Assembly (NCBI GenBank): GCA_963693315.1
Contig: OY856186.1
Span: 384,312,215 to 384,376,214, forward strand
Source of the DNA: Diogma glabrata
Taxonomy: Eukaryota > Arthropoda > Insecta > Diptera > Cylindrotomidae
DNA: 64,000 bases
Direction of reading: 5' to 3'
Below, piece by piece: positions 1 through 12,379 of the stretch. Position numbers and translations under genes: made by a program. The notes beneath the pieces are model-generated. The model was not told the origin of the DNA, did no database searches, and worked only from the letters and a program-made list of their open reading frames with translations. Each line of letters opens with the position of its first letter. Position 1 is the first letter of the stretch.

Positions 1-597
1 AAAAAATTTTCAGCTGAATCAAAAATGTCTTAGTCACATTTTGTCCTATTTTGTTCGGTATGTAAAAGAATGACCCATATATGGAATTTTTTGTCGTCCC
101 GCGCTCGATAAATTAATTTATTTCTAACAGTAAATATCATTTCTCCATTAAAAAAAAATTCTTTTTTTATAGAAAATTGAACGATAAATACGATGATAAT
201 ATTAAAAACTAATTTCATGGGTGGGGCAATGGTTAAAATTTAATTTTAACATTTTATTTGTTTATAACAATAGGAATTTGTTAATAACTTTAGTTCAAAA
301 TATTTATTTTTAAAAAATTCCATTTTTTAACTTTCAAATAAAGAAAAGAAAAACCTTCTATCTTCTATAAAACCGAAGTTATGAATTTTTGAAAATAAGT
401 CTTCAAGCCGAAAATCACGAAATTCTCGAAATTTAGAACACCTCTATTTTCCAAAAAAAAAAAAAAAAAAAAAAATCCTCGAACACGTATATCTTTTTTT
501 TCGATAGAAAACCCTAAAAAAATTTCAGCCAAATCAAAAATGGGTCGGTCAGATTTTGTCCAAATCTGTTCGGTTTATAAAAGAATTACCCATATGC
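1..597. repeat. Diverged direct repeat, two copies about 510 bp apart
   Basis: The first 85 bases reappear at about 511-597. Both copies hold a block reading roughly TTTCAGC, AATCAAAAATG, CACATTTTGTCC or its variant, TGTTCGGT and AAAAGAAT(G/T)ACCCATAT, with scattered substitutions. The copies are in the same orientation. The intervening DNA is AT-rich with a poly(A) run near 457-477. No coding potential is visible. The left copy may begin outside the window. Confidence 0.7.
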
Positions 598-3500
598 CTC
601 CCACCTACCCCACTTTGATTTTAATACCAAATCAAACATCTTTTCTGCCGTTGTTGTATAAATCTGCTTAGATTTAAGAATCATATAGATTTAAGAAATC
701 CATAATCAACATAATAAATAGATTTAATTAAATTCAATAATTTACACAATTGGGCAATAATTTTGTGAATTGCATCAGTCCAAATATAAAATTTTAAGCT
801 AAAACTCATTAAAATAAACGAAAAATAAATAAATTTAGATATCTGCAATATGAAATAAAAAATTTTAAATGAGCAATCCCACTAAATTTGATTTGAATAT
901 CAAATTAGGTCAAAAAATTTTTGTTGATTTTGGTAAATGACAAATATTTGGAATAAAAAAAGAATTTAGTTTTACGGAGCGTCGGAAGTTGGATTTTCAA
1001 CAAGAAGTTAAGTTGTGATACGTCAAATCAAGTTGAAAAAACTCACTAACAATCCTACCTTTTGAGCTTTCAAATCAAACCAATAGCTTTGCATCATTTC
1101 ATAATAGATCTAACCACATTGAGTCCCTTTTTTCCGATTTGGTGCCTCTATACTTCTCAAAAATACATAGGGAAGGCATTTTTCTTCCCCAATTGTCGCC
1201 AATTACCCATCTTCTTCGTCTAACCTTTCAAAATTTTCTGTAATGCCTCTCTCTACAACGTCGAAAATTTCCATAAGTTCAAACAGCTCTTCTCGGACAA
1301 AATGATTCCACCTCATCAATTCTTTGTTTCCTTTGATGTCATTTCCCGTTTAATCTACATGACTATCCAACCTGCACCTTGGACGCAATCACAACCATCA
1401 CTTCTATTAATTTTATCACACACATATGTACCAATCCGTGAATTTTCAATGGATAATCTCTTTTCTTCCACTTTTTCTGACCTGATCTTGGATAATATTA
1501 TTAGATACTTGTGATACTTCTTACGTGATTAGATACTTCTTACTAAAAGTAAGAATACAGTAACAAATATTTGTTTTTCAGGATCGAATAACTCAACCAA
1601 CGCCATCATTGTCCATCAAATCCCTTTACCATTCTTTTGGCTTGCACCTTCACAAGGTTTTAGTCTCACAATACAACTATTGTCATCGTTTTTTCGTTTG
1701 GAATCCTACTGCAACGTCAATTGTTTAAACCTAAACCTATCAATCTGACAGGAAACAAGTCCAACTTATGTATTGAATATTGAAACTGCTAGTGATGTCA
1801 CAACAAAGCCAGCAATCGGAAGACTGCGTGCAAAGCGAGGTATTGTTCGAGCGAGCTACAGTCGTGTTAGTCCGAAAAGAAATTTTCCCCAATTCACTGC
1901 AAATAATCAGCTATACATGCAAATAAGACTGTGTAAATGAAATTAAAATAGCGAAAACAAAAATTATGAACTCTGCGACCACAACTGCCAAAGAAACCGA
2001 GATCACCTGGCACGCACCAATACTTCACACATAACTACAAGCACCACATTTAAAAAAAAATTAATAAAGGTTTCATTTATGTCCACGTTAATTCAGACGA
2101 TCGCACTAACTAAAGACTACAGCTAATTATAACAATAACCATATTAACGTTGGGCCCCTGGTCCGGTAAATTGTTGTTTTAATCCGTGATTAAGAATAAT
2201 CATACAAATAGTAACAGAGGTGGTTAATAATAATGTTGCGCCTCTACTCGGGGTGATTGTTGCATAAGAATAATCAAACAAATACAACTCAATCGTTGCG
2301 ACAAATGTATAGTTGGTCGTATTGCTATGTTATGATTTTAGTCACACTTCAAACACTAATTGCATCTCACTCTTCTGTTTTTTTATTACGGCAGCTGATT
2401 ATTTTAGTGATGCAATAATGGTAGTACTGTTTATGCAGAACTTATCACATTAACAATATAAACAGTTATTTATTTAAGTTACGGTTGAATTTAATGCAAA
2501 CCAATCACTATATAACTAAAATTTAAATCACAATTTATTCAAATGAAACTCACAAAATATTTATTTAATTAAACTAGAGCTCCACTTAAAATTTATAAGC
2601 TGGTCTCACAAAAACTCAAGTTTTCAAAATTTTATAAGTTAATCAAGCAAAGCAAAAAAATTGCGTTTTACGATATTCACATTTTTCTTTTTTTATAATT
2701 TAACTACAAAGAAAGGTCACTTTTTTCTCTATGTTTTTAGTTTTTAGCTAACTACACTAAAAATCGAAGTTTTCATTTTAAAATTCTCGAAAACTGAAGA
2801 ATTATATCCAATCAATAATTCTCATTGTCTGCCTTCTAGATTACCAAATCAACAATATACCAGAAATGTGACAGGAATCGATGAAAACAAAATGATTACA
2901 AACAGGGCTCAGAAGGATATGAAATAAAAAACGATAAGTTGTATCGACTGCGTTGATTCATGCAACAGAAAGTTTTCGGGCAGAAAAGGGTTTTTTATTT
3001 CTTTCGTGGACAACAGCCTCGTAACTCTTCTGATCCAAATACATTCCTGTCATCAAATCCATAACCAACCAATTGTCTCCAAATAAAAATTTAGGTCCTC
3101 CCTGTGTGGTTTTTATTTATCCCCTGCATTAGGTCTCATCATACCATCGGATTTCTCCCACTGTTTTTTCCACTTTCCATTTATAAGAAAAGTTTGACTG
3201 AAAAAATTTAGGTATTTCTACTATTTCTAAACTGAAACATTTCTTTCGTTTTATTCATAAAAAGGTCCAACTACTTCACAGGTTGGCTTAAATTGTTTTT
3301 TCATACTTATGGGTTAAAAAACAATTGTAAAATTACTACAATCGTCTTTGCATTTTTCTCACAAAATTAATGCTGACATCCATTAAAATAATAATAAAAT
3401 TGATGATAAACACATTAATTATTTCAATGCTATTGAGTGCACTCATAACTATTATAAAGGCTGCTTTATGACATGAGTTTTAAAAAGAATATGACTACAC

Positions 3501-4690
3501 CTTATAAAACTTTGAATAGTTTTCTACATATTCTACATAAACATACGTAGAATATTTTACAGACAAACGTATTGTAAAGAAAAAGATTCTGAAATAATTG
3601 AAACGTGAAAGGAATTCAGTAGTTCGCTTATAATTTAACTTCAATTAACCTACATGAATTATAAAAACAAGACATGTAGACATGGGTCATAAATAAATCA
3701 AAAAAATTTTGAAAAAAAAAACAATTAATAGCAATCGAAAATATTTTCTTCTAACCTTGGCCAATTTGGCGTGTGTTTTGTTTCTTCATCCATGATACTA
3801 AAAAATCCAACGACACATCGACACTTTGCTTAATTATTTTCGTTCTTACGAAGAGAAAAAAAACATTAAATAATTGTCACATGTCATTTTGATTTTGTGT
3901 TTACAGATTTTTGTGATATATTATTTCAAAGCAAGTCAGAACGATAAACATTTTTAATGACTTTGTTACTAATCTGTTAATGGATCACAAAGTCTGATAT
4001 TCTTTTGCAAAATTTATCGTATATTGTCATTTTTTTTGCAAAAAAAAATGACAAAGAATAAAGATTTAAGTGAGAAAAATGAATCCTTACAATACACTTA
4101 ATTGTTTTGTTGTTGGTTGAACATGTCTTTGATGATGATGATGACTTGAATAATTTGTTTCAATATTGTAAACTATGTATGTCAATCAGATTTACTTTGA
4201 ATATATTGGTATTATCGGATATTAGATTTAAAAGCATGACAAAAATGTATCTTACGTATCTAAAGTTTAGCTTTTTGTTGAAACGCCAATATATGTCTTG
4301 TCTTGAAGACGTCATGTTACATAAACGTGATCCATACGATACGAAAAATTATTCCTTGGAATTAATGGTGACACGGGTTTAATAAACTTTCTTCTAAAAA
4401 TAAAAACCCAATTTATTTGTTTTAAATATCACCTATTATTTATTTCGATTTTATTTGTTTTTTCTGCACGTCACACAGTTGAATATCAGAAAACAAAAGA
4501 GAGATTTTTTACAACAAACATACGTTTTATATATCATGACATTATATAATAATTAGTACTAAAACTAAAATATTCAATGACTAAGATGACCTCTGGAATT
4601 TCAACGCTCAACTATGTTGTGTAGCTGATTCAGTATTATTTATTAAATATATATTTTGTTTATTTTTCACAAACTTCACAATTAATTTTC
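598..4690. other. Gene-free AT-rich stretch
   Basis: No open frame here has a recognisable domain. The longest are a 70-codon frame at 1,302-1,514 and a 91-codon frame at 4,107-4,382, neither with a recognisable motif. A slightly more GC-rich patch lies at about 1,790-2,040; it may be an old element remnant, but I could not identify it. The rest is homopolymer-rich AT sequence. Confidence 0.5.
2130..2300. repeat. Two-unit tandem repeat, about 74 bp period
   Basis: Two adjacent diverged units share the blocks AACGTTG/ATGTTG, a GGCCCC/GCGCCTC segment and TAAGAATAATCA. The last block starts at about 2,191 and again at about 2,265, which gives the 74-bp period. Function unknown. Confidence 0.45.
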
Positions 4691-4699
4691 CGAAGAGAT

Positions 4700-5680
4700 T
4701 TGACAACTTCACAAACAAACATAATTTAGTGAAAAGGTGATATACTCAGCAAACTACTAAAAAACCTCTCCATTTAGACTTTCGAGAAAATATTACAAAA
4801 TCACAAATTCATATTTCTTTCAAAATTCCAAAAATATTGTAAAAATTAAATAAAATCAAACTTTTTTAAAAATTCTAAAATTATTCCAAAAATTATTACA
4901 AAGTCAAAAATAAAAAAACTTTTTTCAAAAATTCTAAAACTATTGCATAAATGATAACAAAATCAAAAGTTATTAAAAAATAAAATAACAAAATCAAAAT
5001 TAAAAATTATTTCAACTACGTCTTCTACTTGAAACAATTCCAATTTTACTATATAGAGTGATTTTTCTGTTCCGGTGTTTTCAAAAATTCTTAAAAATTG
5101 AAACCTTTTCCAAAATTCTAAAAATGTTGCAAAAATTATAACAATATCAAAAATTGAAACTTTTTTTAAAATTTCAAAAATTATAATAAATCAAAAATTT
5201 TAAATTTTTAAAAATTCTTAAAATATTCCAAAAATTCTTACAAAATCAAAAATTGGAACTTTTCTCAAAACTCCAAAAATTATAATGAAATCAAAAATTT
5301 AAAATTTTTCAAAATTCTAAAAATATTCCAAAAATTCTTACAAACTCAACAATTAAAATTTTTTCCAGAATTCTAAAAATATTGAAAAAATTATTACAAA
5401 ATCAAAAATGCAAACTTTTTTCATAATTCCAAAAATATTTCAAAAACTATAACAAATTCAAAAATTTCCATGTCCAATTTTATTTTCAATACATTTACGT
5501 CATAAAAACAGCTACATTTTTTTTGCAAAAAATTGGCTAAAAAATAAATAAAATCATTTTTGACATTATTTTTTTGACAAAATTATAATGCCATAATTCT
5601 CTATAATAATAATAAAATTTCATGTCATACAAATTATAAATTTTTTTTTTCCAAAAAAATAGAAGAATAATAGTTTTTGG
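4700..5680 (+). repeat. Interspersed HINE-like repeat, copy A (internal part with minisatellite)
   Basis: This is the internal portion of a family also present at 36,650-38,090 (same orientation) and 49,935-51,235 (inverted). The diagnostic part is a degenerate minisatellite of about 55-60 bp built from AAATTCTAAAAATATT, CAAAAATT, TTACAAAATCAAAAATT and a CTTTTTT run. After it comes a block with CAGCTACATTTTTTTT, AAAAATTGGCTAAA and CCATAATTCTCTATAATAAT, which is also seen in the other two copies. The family's 5' block and its 3' tail with the terminal hairpin are absent here, so the copy is truncated at both ends. Confidence 0.75.
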
Positions 5681-5681
5681 A

Positions 5682-5960
5682 CTCATCAAGGCGCCTCACG
5701 AAGCATAAAATATGTGGTACTCATCACATGAAATCGGCGCCGGCCAAGGGACTATATGTTCTAGGCTGAATAAGAACAACCTGAGAATAATGACAGGTGT
5801 TCTTGCCGTACAATGCAGATTAACAAAACACCTTTATTGGCAAGAAGGAGGCAGACGAATGCAGATAATGTTTATTAGAAGGAAAAGCACAGATTCGGGA
5901 CCGTTATCGAACCCATCGTCGTATTGGATGTTCTATTATAACTCACAGTCATTTTAATTC
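5682..5960 (+). pseudogene. LINE remnant, RNase H / C-terminal region of a pol protein
   Basis: A broken coding fragment. An open frame from 5,712 reads LNKNNLRIMTGVLAVQCRL then TKHL. This resembles the block found near the end of RNase-H-bearing LINE pol proteins of the R1/Jockey/I group, where a leucine-rich segment precedes HCRL.KHL and a Cys-rich knuckle. After TKHL the frame is lost. A neighbouring frame continues with residues like GKKEADECR, which would be the start of the knuckle, so a frameshift near 5,845 is likely. Upstream in the same frame GLIKAPHEA is interrupted by a stop. No 5' part, 3' untranslated region or poly(A) can be assigned. It lies directly after repeat copy A. The family is assigned from remembered motif resemblance, not alignment. 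Confidence 0.45.
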
Positions 5961-7664
5961 TATAGGTAGAATAGTTTGTAAAAGCGATCAAGTAGTTTTG
6001 TAGTTTTTGGCAGTTATGACGGATGGAAAGTCAGATACACATTTCATTTCTTTTAGATATGCTATACGAAAATTGCCAAAAAGGTGGGGGTAGGATTTTT
6101 ACGTTTGACTTGAAATGGTTTGACAAAAAACTAGCACTTTTAACCGTTCGGAAATCAGTAAATTTTAGTTAATATAACAGTTAAATCAGAACAAACCTAG
6201 CAACTCATCACCATACAACAGTCTTTGTCAATTTAACTGGGGATCCTGAAACAACGGATTGTTCTGACAGATTTGCCGTTTTTTATATAACTTGAAATAC
6301 TTTTTTCACTATAATAAGCTTCGAGTTGTGTACTAAATTCAAAATTGTAATTGCCATATTGTTGATTGTTTCCGAAACACTAGCATTATTTTCAAGATGC
6401 AGTTTTTTTATAGCGAACCCTATTGGTGAGTGGTGAGAGTACAGCGTGTTTTGGGCATTATGTCAATTATTTTATAAACCATAAGGCCTATGGAATTAAA
6501 ATTTGGGGCGTATAAAACCAACCTATCTATACACAAGATAACGGGTTAAAATAATCACAGTTGTTTTATTTTATTTTACAGAAGTACGATGTAAGGCCTT
6601 TGAAAAAATACAATTTTATTTTGGAGACCATAAGGATATCATATGAAAACGCTCTACTTCAATATTCCTAAAAATTTATTTTTGAATTTTACACCCCACA
6701 TTTTTTGTATAATTTTGAATAATGACGTTTTCTTTATGTTGTATTACCTCGATTATCTCCGAGCCAAGCTGATCGAAAATTTTAAAATGTATATTGGTCA
6801 CGCCAAAAATGCAAAAGCCTATAAGCAAATGTACATTTAGAAAAAGACAAACAATTGATGTTCCACCTCCAAAAATTATTGTAATTCCGTTAGTCTGAAA
6901 TTGCTCAGGATTGAATCTTGGATAAAGAGATGTTCACCATTACTTTTCAAAGAGTCAACAAATGTCATAAATGTAATGCTAAAATCATTAAAAGAAAAAC
7001 AATGCAATTATTTTGGTAATTAATTACTTAATTTACCTATTTGTCAAAAGACACAATCAAATGGTCGAATAAATACAACTACCAACCACCAGGTGTAGCT
7101 GTCAAAGAAAACCAAATAGTTGCAGTGTTTCTCGAGCACGAACATGATAGCGCTAAGAAACAAAAAAATTGTACATATAAATGAGAGGAGTCCATATTTG
7201 CTTCTCTTCTTCAACATATTTTTAACTTGAATTATTGGTTAAGCTTTAGGTTTAGTTTACCTTTAGTAAGTTATGTAGTTAGTTATTAATAAAATAAGTG
7301 TTATGTTTGCCAGTTATTTTATATTAGTTGACTTGCTAAGTAATATTTAAAGTATTAAATTTATTATCAATTCGTTGTAACCGTGTTGTTAAAAATATTC
7401 AATGGTGTAAATATAAAGTCATGTTTGTTATATGCTTATGATATGAGTTTTTAGTTTTGTGCACAATCATTGTTGTAATCGTTCCGGTCAATACAATACA
7501 ATTTGAAAACTGGTAAGATTGTTATTAATGCTGTTATACTAATCGTTTTCTGTCTTCTATGTTAAAATATTCACAAATCAAATGCATCATTATCATGCCG
7601 CCATTGACGATAACAAAATTGTATGTGCATATTCATCCAGTCACATCATTTTGATAGTGGCAAA
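5961..7664. other. Gene-free AT-rich stretch
   Basis: No supported gene. Open frames of 60-90 codons (for example 6,643-6,840) have no recognisable domain. At about 7,170-7,215 a TATAAATG-like box is followed some 30 bases later by pyrimidine-rich sequence, which could be an old element promoter, but no gene follows it. Confidence 0.45.
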
Positions 7665-9740
7665 ACAACATTCTAACAGCATCATTGAATCTGAACCGTT
7701 TTATTATATCATCATTAAAGCTGAGATTTATATTATACATTACATTGAAGCTGAGATGTATTATTATTATTATTACATGAAGATTGCCTACTGCTTCGTT
7801 ACGTCATTTTTGACATTGGTAATCGCATGTTATGTTCATCATTAAAGCTGAAATTCATATTGTATATTACATCAAAGCTGAGATTTATTATATTGCTACG
7901 TGAGATTGCCACTTCTTCGTTACGTCATTCCGACACTGGTTCTCACATAATATTCAACATTGAAGCTGAAATTATATTGTATATTACATCGAAGCTAAGA
8001 TTTATTATATTGCTACGTGAAATTGCCTACTTCTTCGTTACGTCATTCCGACATTGGTAATCACATAGTATTCAACATTGAAGCTGAGATTTATATTGTA
8101 CATTACATTGAAGCTGAGATGTATTATTATTATTATTACATGACGATTGCCTACTGCTTTGTTACGTCATGTTGACATTGGTAATCGCATGATATGTTCA
8201 TCATTAAAGCTGAAATTTATATTGTATATTACATCGAAGCTGAGATTTATTATATTGCTACATTGAGATTGCCTACTTCTTCGTTACGTCACTCCGACAT
8301 TGGTAATCACATATTATGCAACATTGAAGCTGAGATTTATATTATATATTACATTGAATCTGAGATTTATTATTACTATTACATGACGATTGCCTACTGC
8401 TTCGTTACGTCATCCTTGACATTGGTAACCGCATGTTAACTTTCATCATTCAAGCTGAAATTCATATTGTATATTACATCAAAGCTGAGATTTATTATAT
8501 TGCTACATTGAGATTGCCTTCTTCTTCGTTACGTCACTCCGACATTGGTAATCACATATTATGCAACATTGAAGCTGAGATTTATATTATACATTACATT
8601 GAAGCTGATATTTATTTTTACTATTACATGAAGATTGCCTACTGCTTCGTTACGTCATCCTTGACATTGGTAATCGCATGTTATCTTCAACATTGAAGCT
8701 GAAATTATATTATACATTACATCGAAGCTGAGATTTATTATATTGCTACATTGAGATTGCCTACTTCTTCGTTACGTCACTCCGACATTGGTAATCACAT
8801 ATTATGCAACATTGAAGCTGAGATTTATATTATATATCACATTGAAGCTGAGATTTATTATTATTATTACATGACGATTGCCTACTTCTTCGTTACGTCA
8901 TTCCGACATTGGTAATCGCATGTTAACTTTCATCATTCAAGCTGAAATTCATATTGTATATTACATCAAAGCTGAGATTTATTATATTGCTACATTGAGA
9001 CTGCCTGCTTCTCCGTTACGTCACTCCGACATTGGTAATCACATATTATGCAACATTGAAGCTGAGATTATATTATATATTACATTGAATCTGAGATTTA
9101 TTATTATTATTACATGACGATTGCCTACTGCTTCGTTACGTCATCCTGGACATTGGTAATCGCATGTTACTTTCATCATTGAAGCTGAGAATTATATTGT
9201 ATGTTACATCGAAGCTGAGATTTATATATTGTTACATTGAGATTGCCTACTTCTTCGTTACGTCATTCTGACATTGGTAATCACATATTATTCAACATTG
9301 AAGCTGAGATTTATATTATACATTACATTGAAGCTGATATTTATTATTACTATTACATGAAGATTGCCTACTTCTTCGTTACGTCATTCCGACATTGGTA
9401 ATCACATGTTATACTCAACATTGAAGCTGAAATTATATTGTATATTACATCGAAGCTAAGATTTATTATATTGCTACGTGAGATTGCCTACTTCTTCGTT
9501 ACGTCATTCCGACACTGGTTCTCACATAGTATTCAACATTGAAGCTGAGAATTATATTATTATATTACATCGAAGCTGAGTTTTTATTATATATTATTAC
9601 ATTGAGATTGCCTACTTCTTCGTTACGTCATCCTTGACATTGGTAATCGCATTGAAGCTGGAAACTGTTATATATTATTTGAAGTTGTTTACTACTGCGT
9701 TATGCTATCTAACGTTGACAACCACCTGCTATTATCAACA
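7665..9740. repeat. Satellite array, about 17 units of 121-122 bp with dimeric higher-order structure
   Basis: The anchor TACGTCA recurs at 7800, 7921, 8039, 8163, 8285, 8406, 8530, 8651, 8773, 8894, 9017, 9137, 9259, 9380, 9500 and 9624, spacings of 118-124 bp. A degenerate 17th unit lies near 9,703. Each unit holds two copies of ATTGAAGCTGAGATTTAT and one TTCGTTACGTCA...GACATTGGTAATC block. Two unit types mostly alternate: type A has CTGCTTCG with an ATCGCATGTTA tail, type B has CTTCTTCG with an ATCACATATTATGCAAC tail. The result is dimers of about 243 bp. The 80-88-codon open frames inside are translated satellite, not genes: the period is not a multiple of three and the peptides are repetitive (AEIYI, YYIEAE). 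Confidence 0.93.
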
Positions 9741-10244
9741 TTGACGCCGAATTTTATTATTATATGTTATTGAACCTGTATCAAATTTTCAATCAAGATT
9801 TAAATCATTTTAAATCATCTTGCTGGAATTGTTGTATGAACCTTTAATTCACCATCATCAATAAAATACAGTCCACTTAGCCAGGCATACAACATATATG
9901 GAATGATAGAAAAATTATTATGTTTTTAATGAAAAATTTAGAAAAGTATCATATACTAATAATTATATTTATTATGGGGGTTGGAATGAGAAAGGGTAAC
10001 AACACCATTTGAAACCTGGTCAACTGGGATGTCATTTGAAAGATTAAAAGATTAACAATTAAGAAACATTGCAACTATTTTTACAATTTTGCGGTGCACA
10101 GTTTTTGAGTTTTTTACCAATAAAGTGCTATTTTTAGTATGTGCCAGTTAACATAAACTACTATAGATAAGATTTAATCTCAAGTAACATAGTTTATGCC
10201 ATTTCGATCAATGTAAATGAGATTGACATTTACGATCAAACATT
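9741..10244. other. Non-coding stretch with a short inverted repeat
   Basis: No gene is visible. A 9-bp inverted repeat, CATAAACTA and TAGTTTATG, lies at about 10,150-10,200. An AATAAA occurs near 9,860, but there is no upstream coding sequence to associate with it. Confidence 0.4.
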
Positions 10245-10385
10245 TATTTTGTGTCTATGGTATATTGTCTATGGCCATGGTCTATGGCCTTTGTTCTATG
10301 GTCTAGGGTCTGTGCTCTATTGTCTATTGTTTATTGTCTATGGTCTATAGTCTATGCTCTATGGTCTATGGTCTATGGTCTATTG
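10245..10385. repeat. TCTATGG-type minisatellite
   Basis: About 140 bases of imperfect short repeats around TCTATGG, with variants such as TCTATTG, TCTATAG and TCTAGGG. An 84-codon open frame over it (10,251-10,505) is low-complexity and not a gene. Confidence 0.85.
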
Positions 10386-10580
10386 CCCAACAGACACTGT
10401 GGCGGACCAATGCTAGCACAATGCGTTCACGCGCGTCGTAGCATGTTGTCACTTGGACGTCCAAGTGCATCCAAATATTGCAATCATAGTGCCATCATAG
10501 CGTGACGGCAGGTGTGGTGGCAAAATGTACGCATTTGCTCTTCATTTTGTGGCCATTATGACACAATGCGAAACCCATAA
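10386..10580. other. GC-richer island with an 18-bp perfect palindrome
   Basis: This 200-base patch is clearly richer in G and C than its surroundings and contains several CpG-bearing words (GCGTTCACGCGCGTCG). At 10,450-10,467 it holds CACTTGGACGTCCAAGTG, a perfect 18-bp palindrome. No coding frame is recognised. It could be part of an old transposon or a regulatory site. Confidence 0.5.
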
Positions 10581-10583
10581 CGT

Positions 10584-10645
10584 GTTTCGCTTCGTTTTTA
10601 TTATTAATTTTGGTAGTAATAATAAAAAACGAAGTGAAATAAATT
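10584..10645. repeat. Hairpin-forming inverted repeat, about 23-bp arms
   Basis: The left arm TTTCGCTTCGTTTTTATTA and the right arm TAATAAAAAACGAAGTGAAA are nearly perfect reverse complements separated by roughly 11 bases. It could be a miniature element, a transposon end pair or a precursor-like RNA hairpin. Nothing nearby decides. Confidence 0.6.
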
Positions 10646-11129
10646 TTATTTAATGATGAGAATGATAAAATCAAAGAATAAACGATGGAGAGTGAAAATG
10701 TAGTTTAACGTTTTCTTAAATGACTGATTTCATTTCACTTTTTATAAGATATAATGTGTTAACGCTGGATCATGTCGTCCTAAAAATACAGAGAAAGTTT
10801 AGTTAGAAATAAATTTGATTTACCAAATTTTAGTGAATCCAGCGATGAGGTCCTTCCGCTGTTTATTTATATATTGAAATTAGCTGTAAGAACCAAAAAT
10901 GTAATTAATAATTATATAGGATTTGATAAAAATTTAAATATTGTTACCTTATTTTGTTGATATTGTCATTTGTTTTTTTGTTTTTCCAATTTCCAAGGAA
11001 ACATGTGTTATACTCCATGTTGATTTTAGAGGTTTTTCAGCTAGTATGACTCAAATTTACGTCCATTATAAGATGCCAACGTTTCAGGCACATCCATACG
11101 GTAAAGACATGATTTTTAAAGCATTCAGC

Positions 11130-11698
11130 TGGTTTTTATTTAGCGCTGGTTTTTTTTTTGTGTCGAAAAAAACTTAAAATAGTTAGATTTTTCTATGAAA
11201 TCTACCTAAAACAAAACATGAATACACATTAAATGAGCTTACAATCGATTTGATTGCGCGTCTTTTAGTAAAGAAGTAAAAAGTAAAATATTTGAACATT
11301 GGGCAGTACATTTGAACATTAGATGTTAACATCGAGGGAGTCTATCCATGCTACTACATCGGGTGTTGCCAAATAAATATCTGAGATGTCACCATTTTAT
11401 CGTCGAATTTGACACACAGTTGCAATGTATTTTATAATTTGTGTGGAGCTCCGCAATCACATTGAGGGGACTCTGAAATGCCCCACTTGTAGAAAGAATC
11501 TGCACAACGTAGATGATTCCTTCTTATTCGGTTTAGTGTAGTCCTGGTATGCCGTGGCAGATCGAAACCAGGTTGGGTAGAAGTCGGGTTAGTAATCGAT
11601 AAAATGCAATATTGTTTAAGCAGCATGATGTTGTAGTACTCAGTCCTACGCACTTTTTGTCTTGCCGCACATAAAAGGTTTAAGAAAAATCTGTGCAT
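11130..11698 (-). pseudogene. 3' end of a LINE (pol C-terminus and 3' UTR)
   Basis: Read on the minus strand, an 88-codon frame from 11,698 ends in residues like PGFDLPRHTRTTLNRIR, then a spaced HLRCADSFYKWG and a Cys-x-Cys knuckle CDCGAP. This order is known from the C-terminus of LINE pol proteins of the R1/Jockey/CR1 assemblage. The frame stops after HKL, but another frame continues with residues resembling the usual tail (QIRR, GDISDIYLATPDVVAWIDS, LDVNI), so one frameshift separates the two halves. Below about 11,290 lies the non-coding tail with AAAAGACGCGCAATC and AATGTGTATTCATG. The same tail occurs on the plus strand at 14,684-14,822, which supports it being an element 3' end. The reverse transcriptase and endonuclease parts are absent, so this is a strongly 5'-truncated insertion. 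Clade not certain. Confidence 0.7.
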
Positions 11699-11700
11699 TA

Positions 11701-12379
11701 TTCCTGTAATTTATATCCTTATTAAGCTACAACGACTTTGTTATAAAACAAAATCAACATTTCTAACGGTTTTATCATTAACTGTTTTAATTCTTAATTT
11801 AAAACTTATATTTTGAAGCGTAAAAAACAAAAGGTTTCAATAATTTTCTTCGACATGTTTTGACGTAAATGTTGCTTTTCAAATATTCAATAAAAGTCAA
11901 AACTGACTGTGACAAATTTTATTAGACGTTAATCTAAAAATAATAATTTTTATTTTTGATGATGATCCAATTTATATGTTAAAATATTAAATTTAATATA
12001 AAATATGATGGAGATTTTTAAACTGACATAAATCGAATGAGACTTTTGTCAAATCAATTAATGAAAAAAATATGATTTACATAAATGAAAAGTACGGGAT
12101 TTTCTTTTATTTTGATTTTATTAATTACGAGCTGAGAGAAAAACTAACATTTTATTTTAAATATTTACAGACATTTACAAAACGGGGTTACCAATAATCC
12201 AGCTGGTGGCACATTCCTCGATCATGTGACATACTGTCTCCTTTAATAGCTAAAGCTCTACATTAGGGCTCGTTTGCAGTTTTGACTCGCCATCTTTAAA
12301 GGTACTATATTTTTATTTAAACACAAACGATTTGATTTATCGTAAAATTAATTCTATATTTTGTTTTTATCATTCTAGA
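11701..12379. other. Gene-free AT-rich stretch
   Basis: I see no gene, RNA gene or clear repeat here beyond AT-rich homopolymer sequence. Confidence 0.5.

Noticed and set aside
4107..4382. A 91-codon frame with an acidic run as a host gene
   Set aside because: No recognisable domain and no sign of splicing or regulation. Its length is compatible with chance.
7582..9117. A series of 77-88-codon open frames
   Set aside because: They lie in the 121-bp satellite. The peptides are repetitive (AEIYI, YYIEAE) and the frame rotates because the unit length is not a multiple of three.
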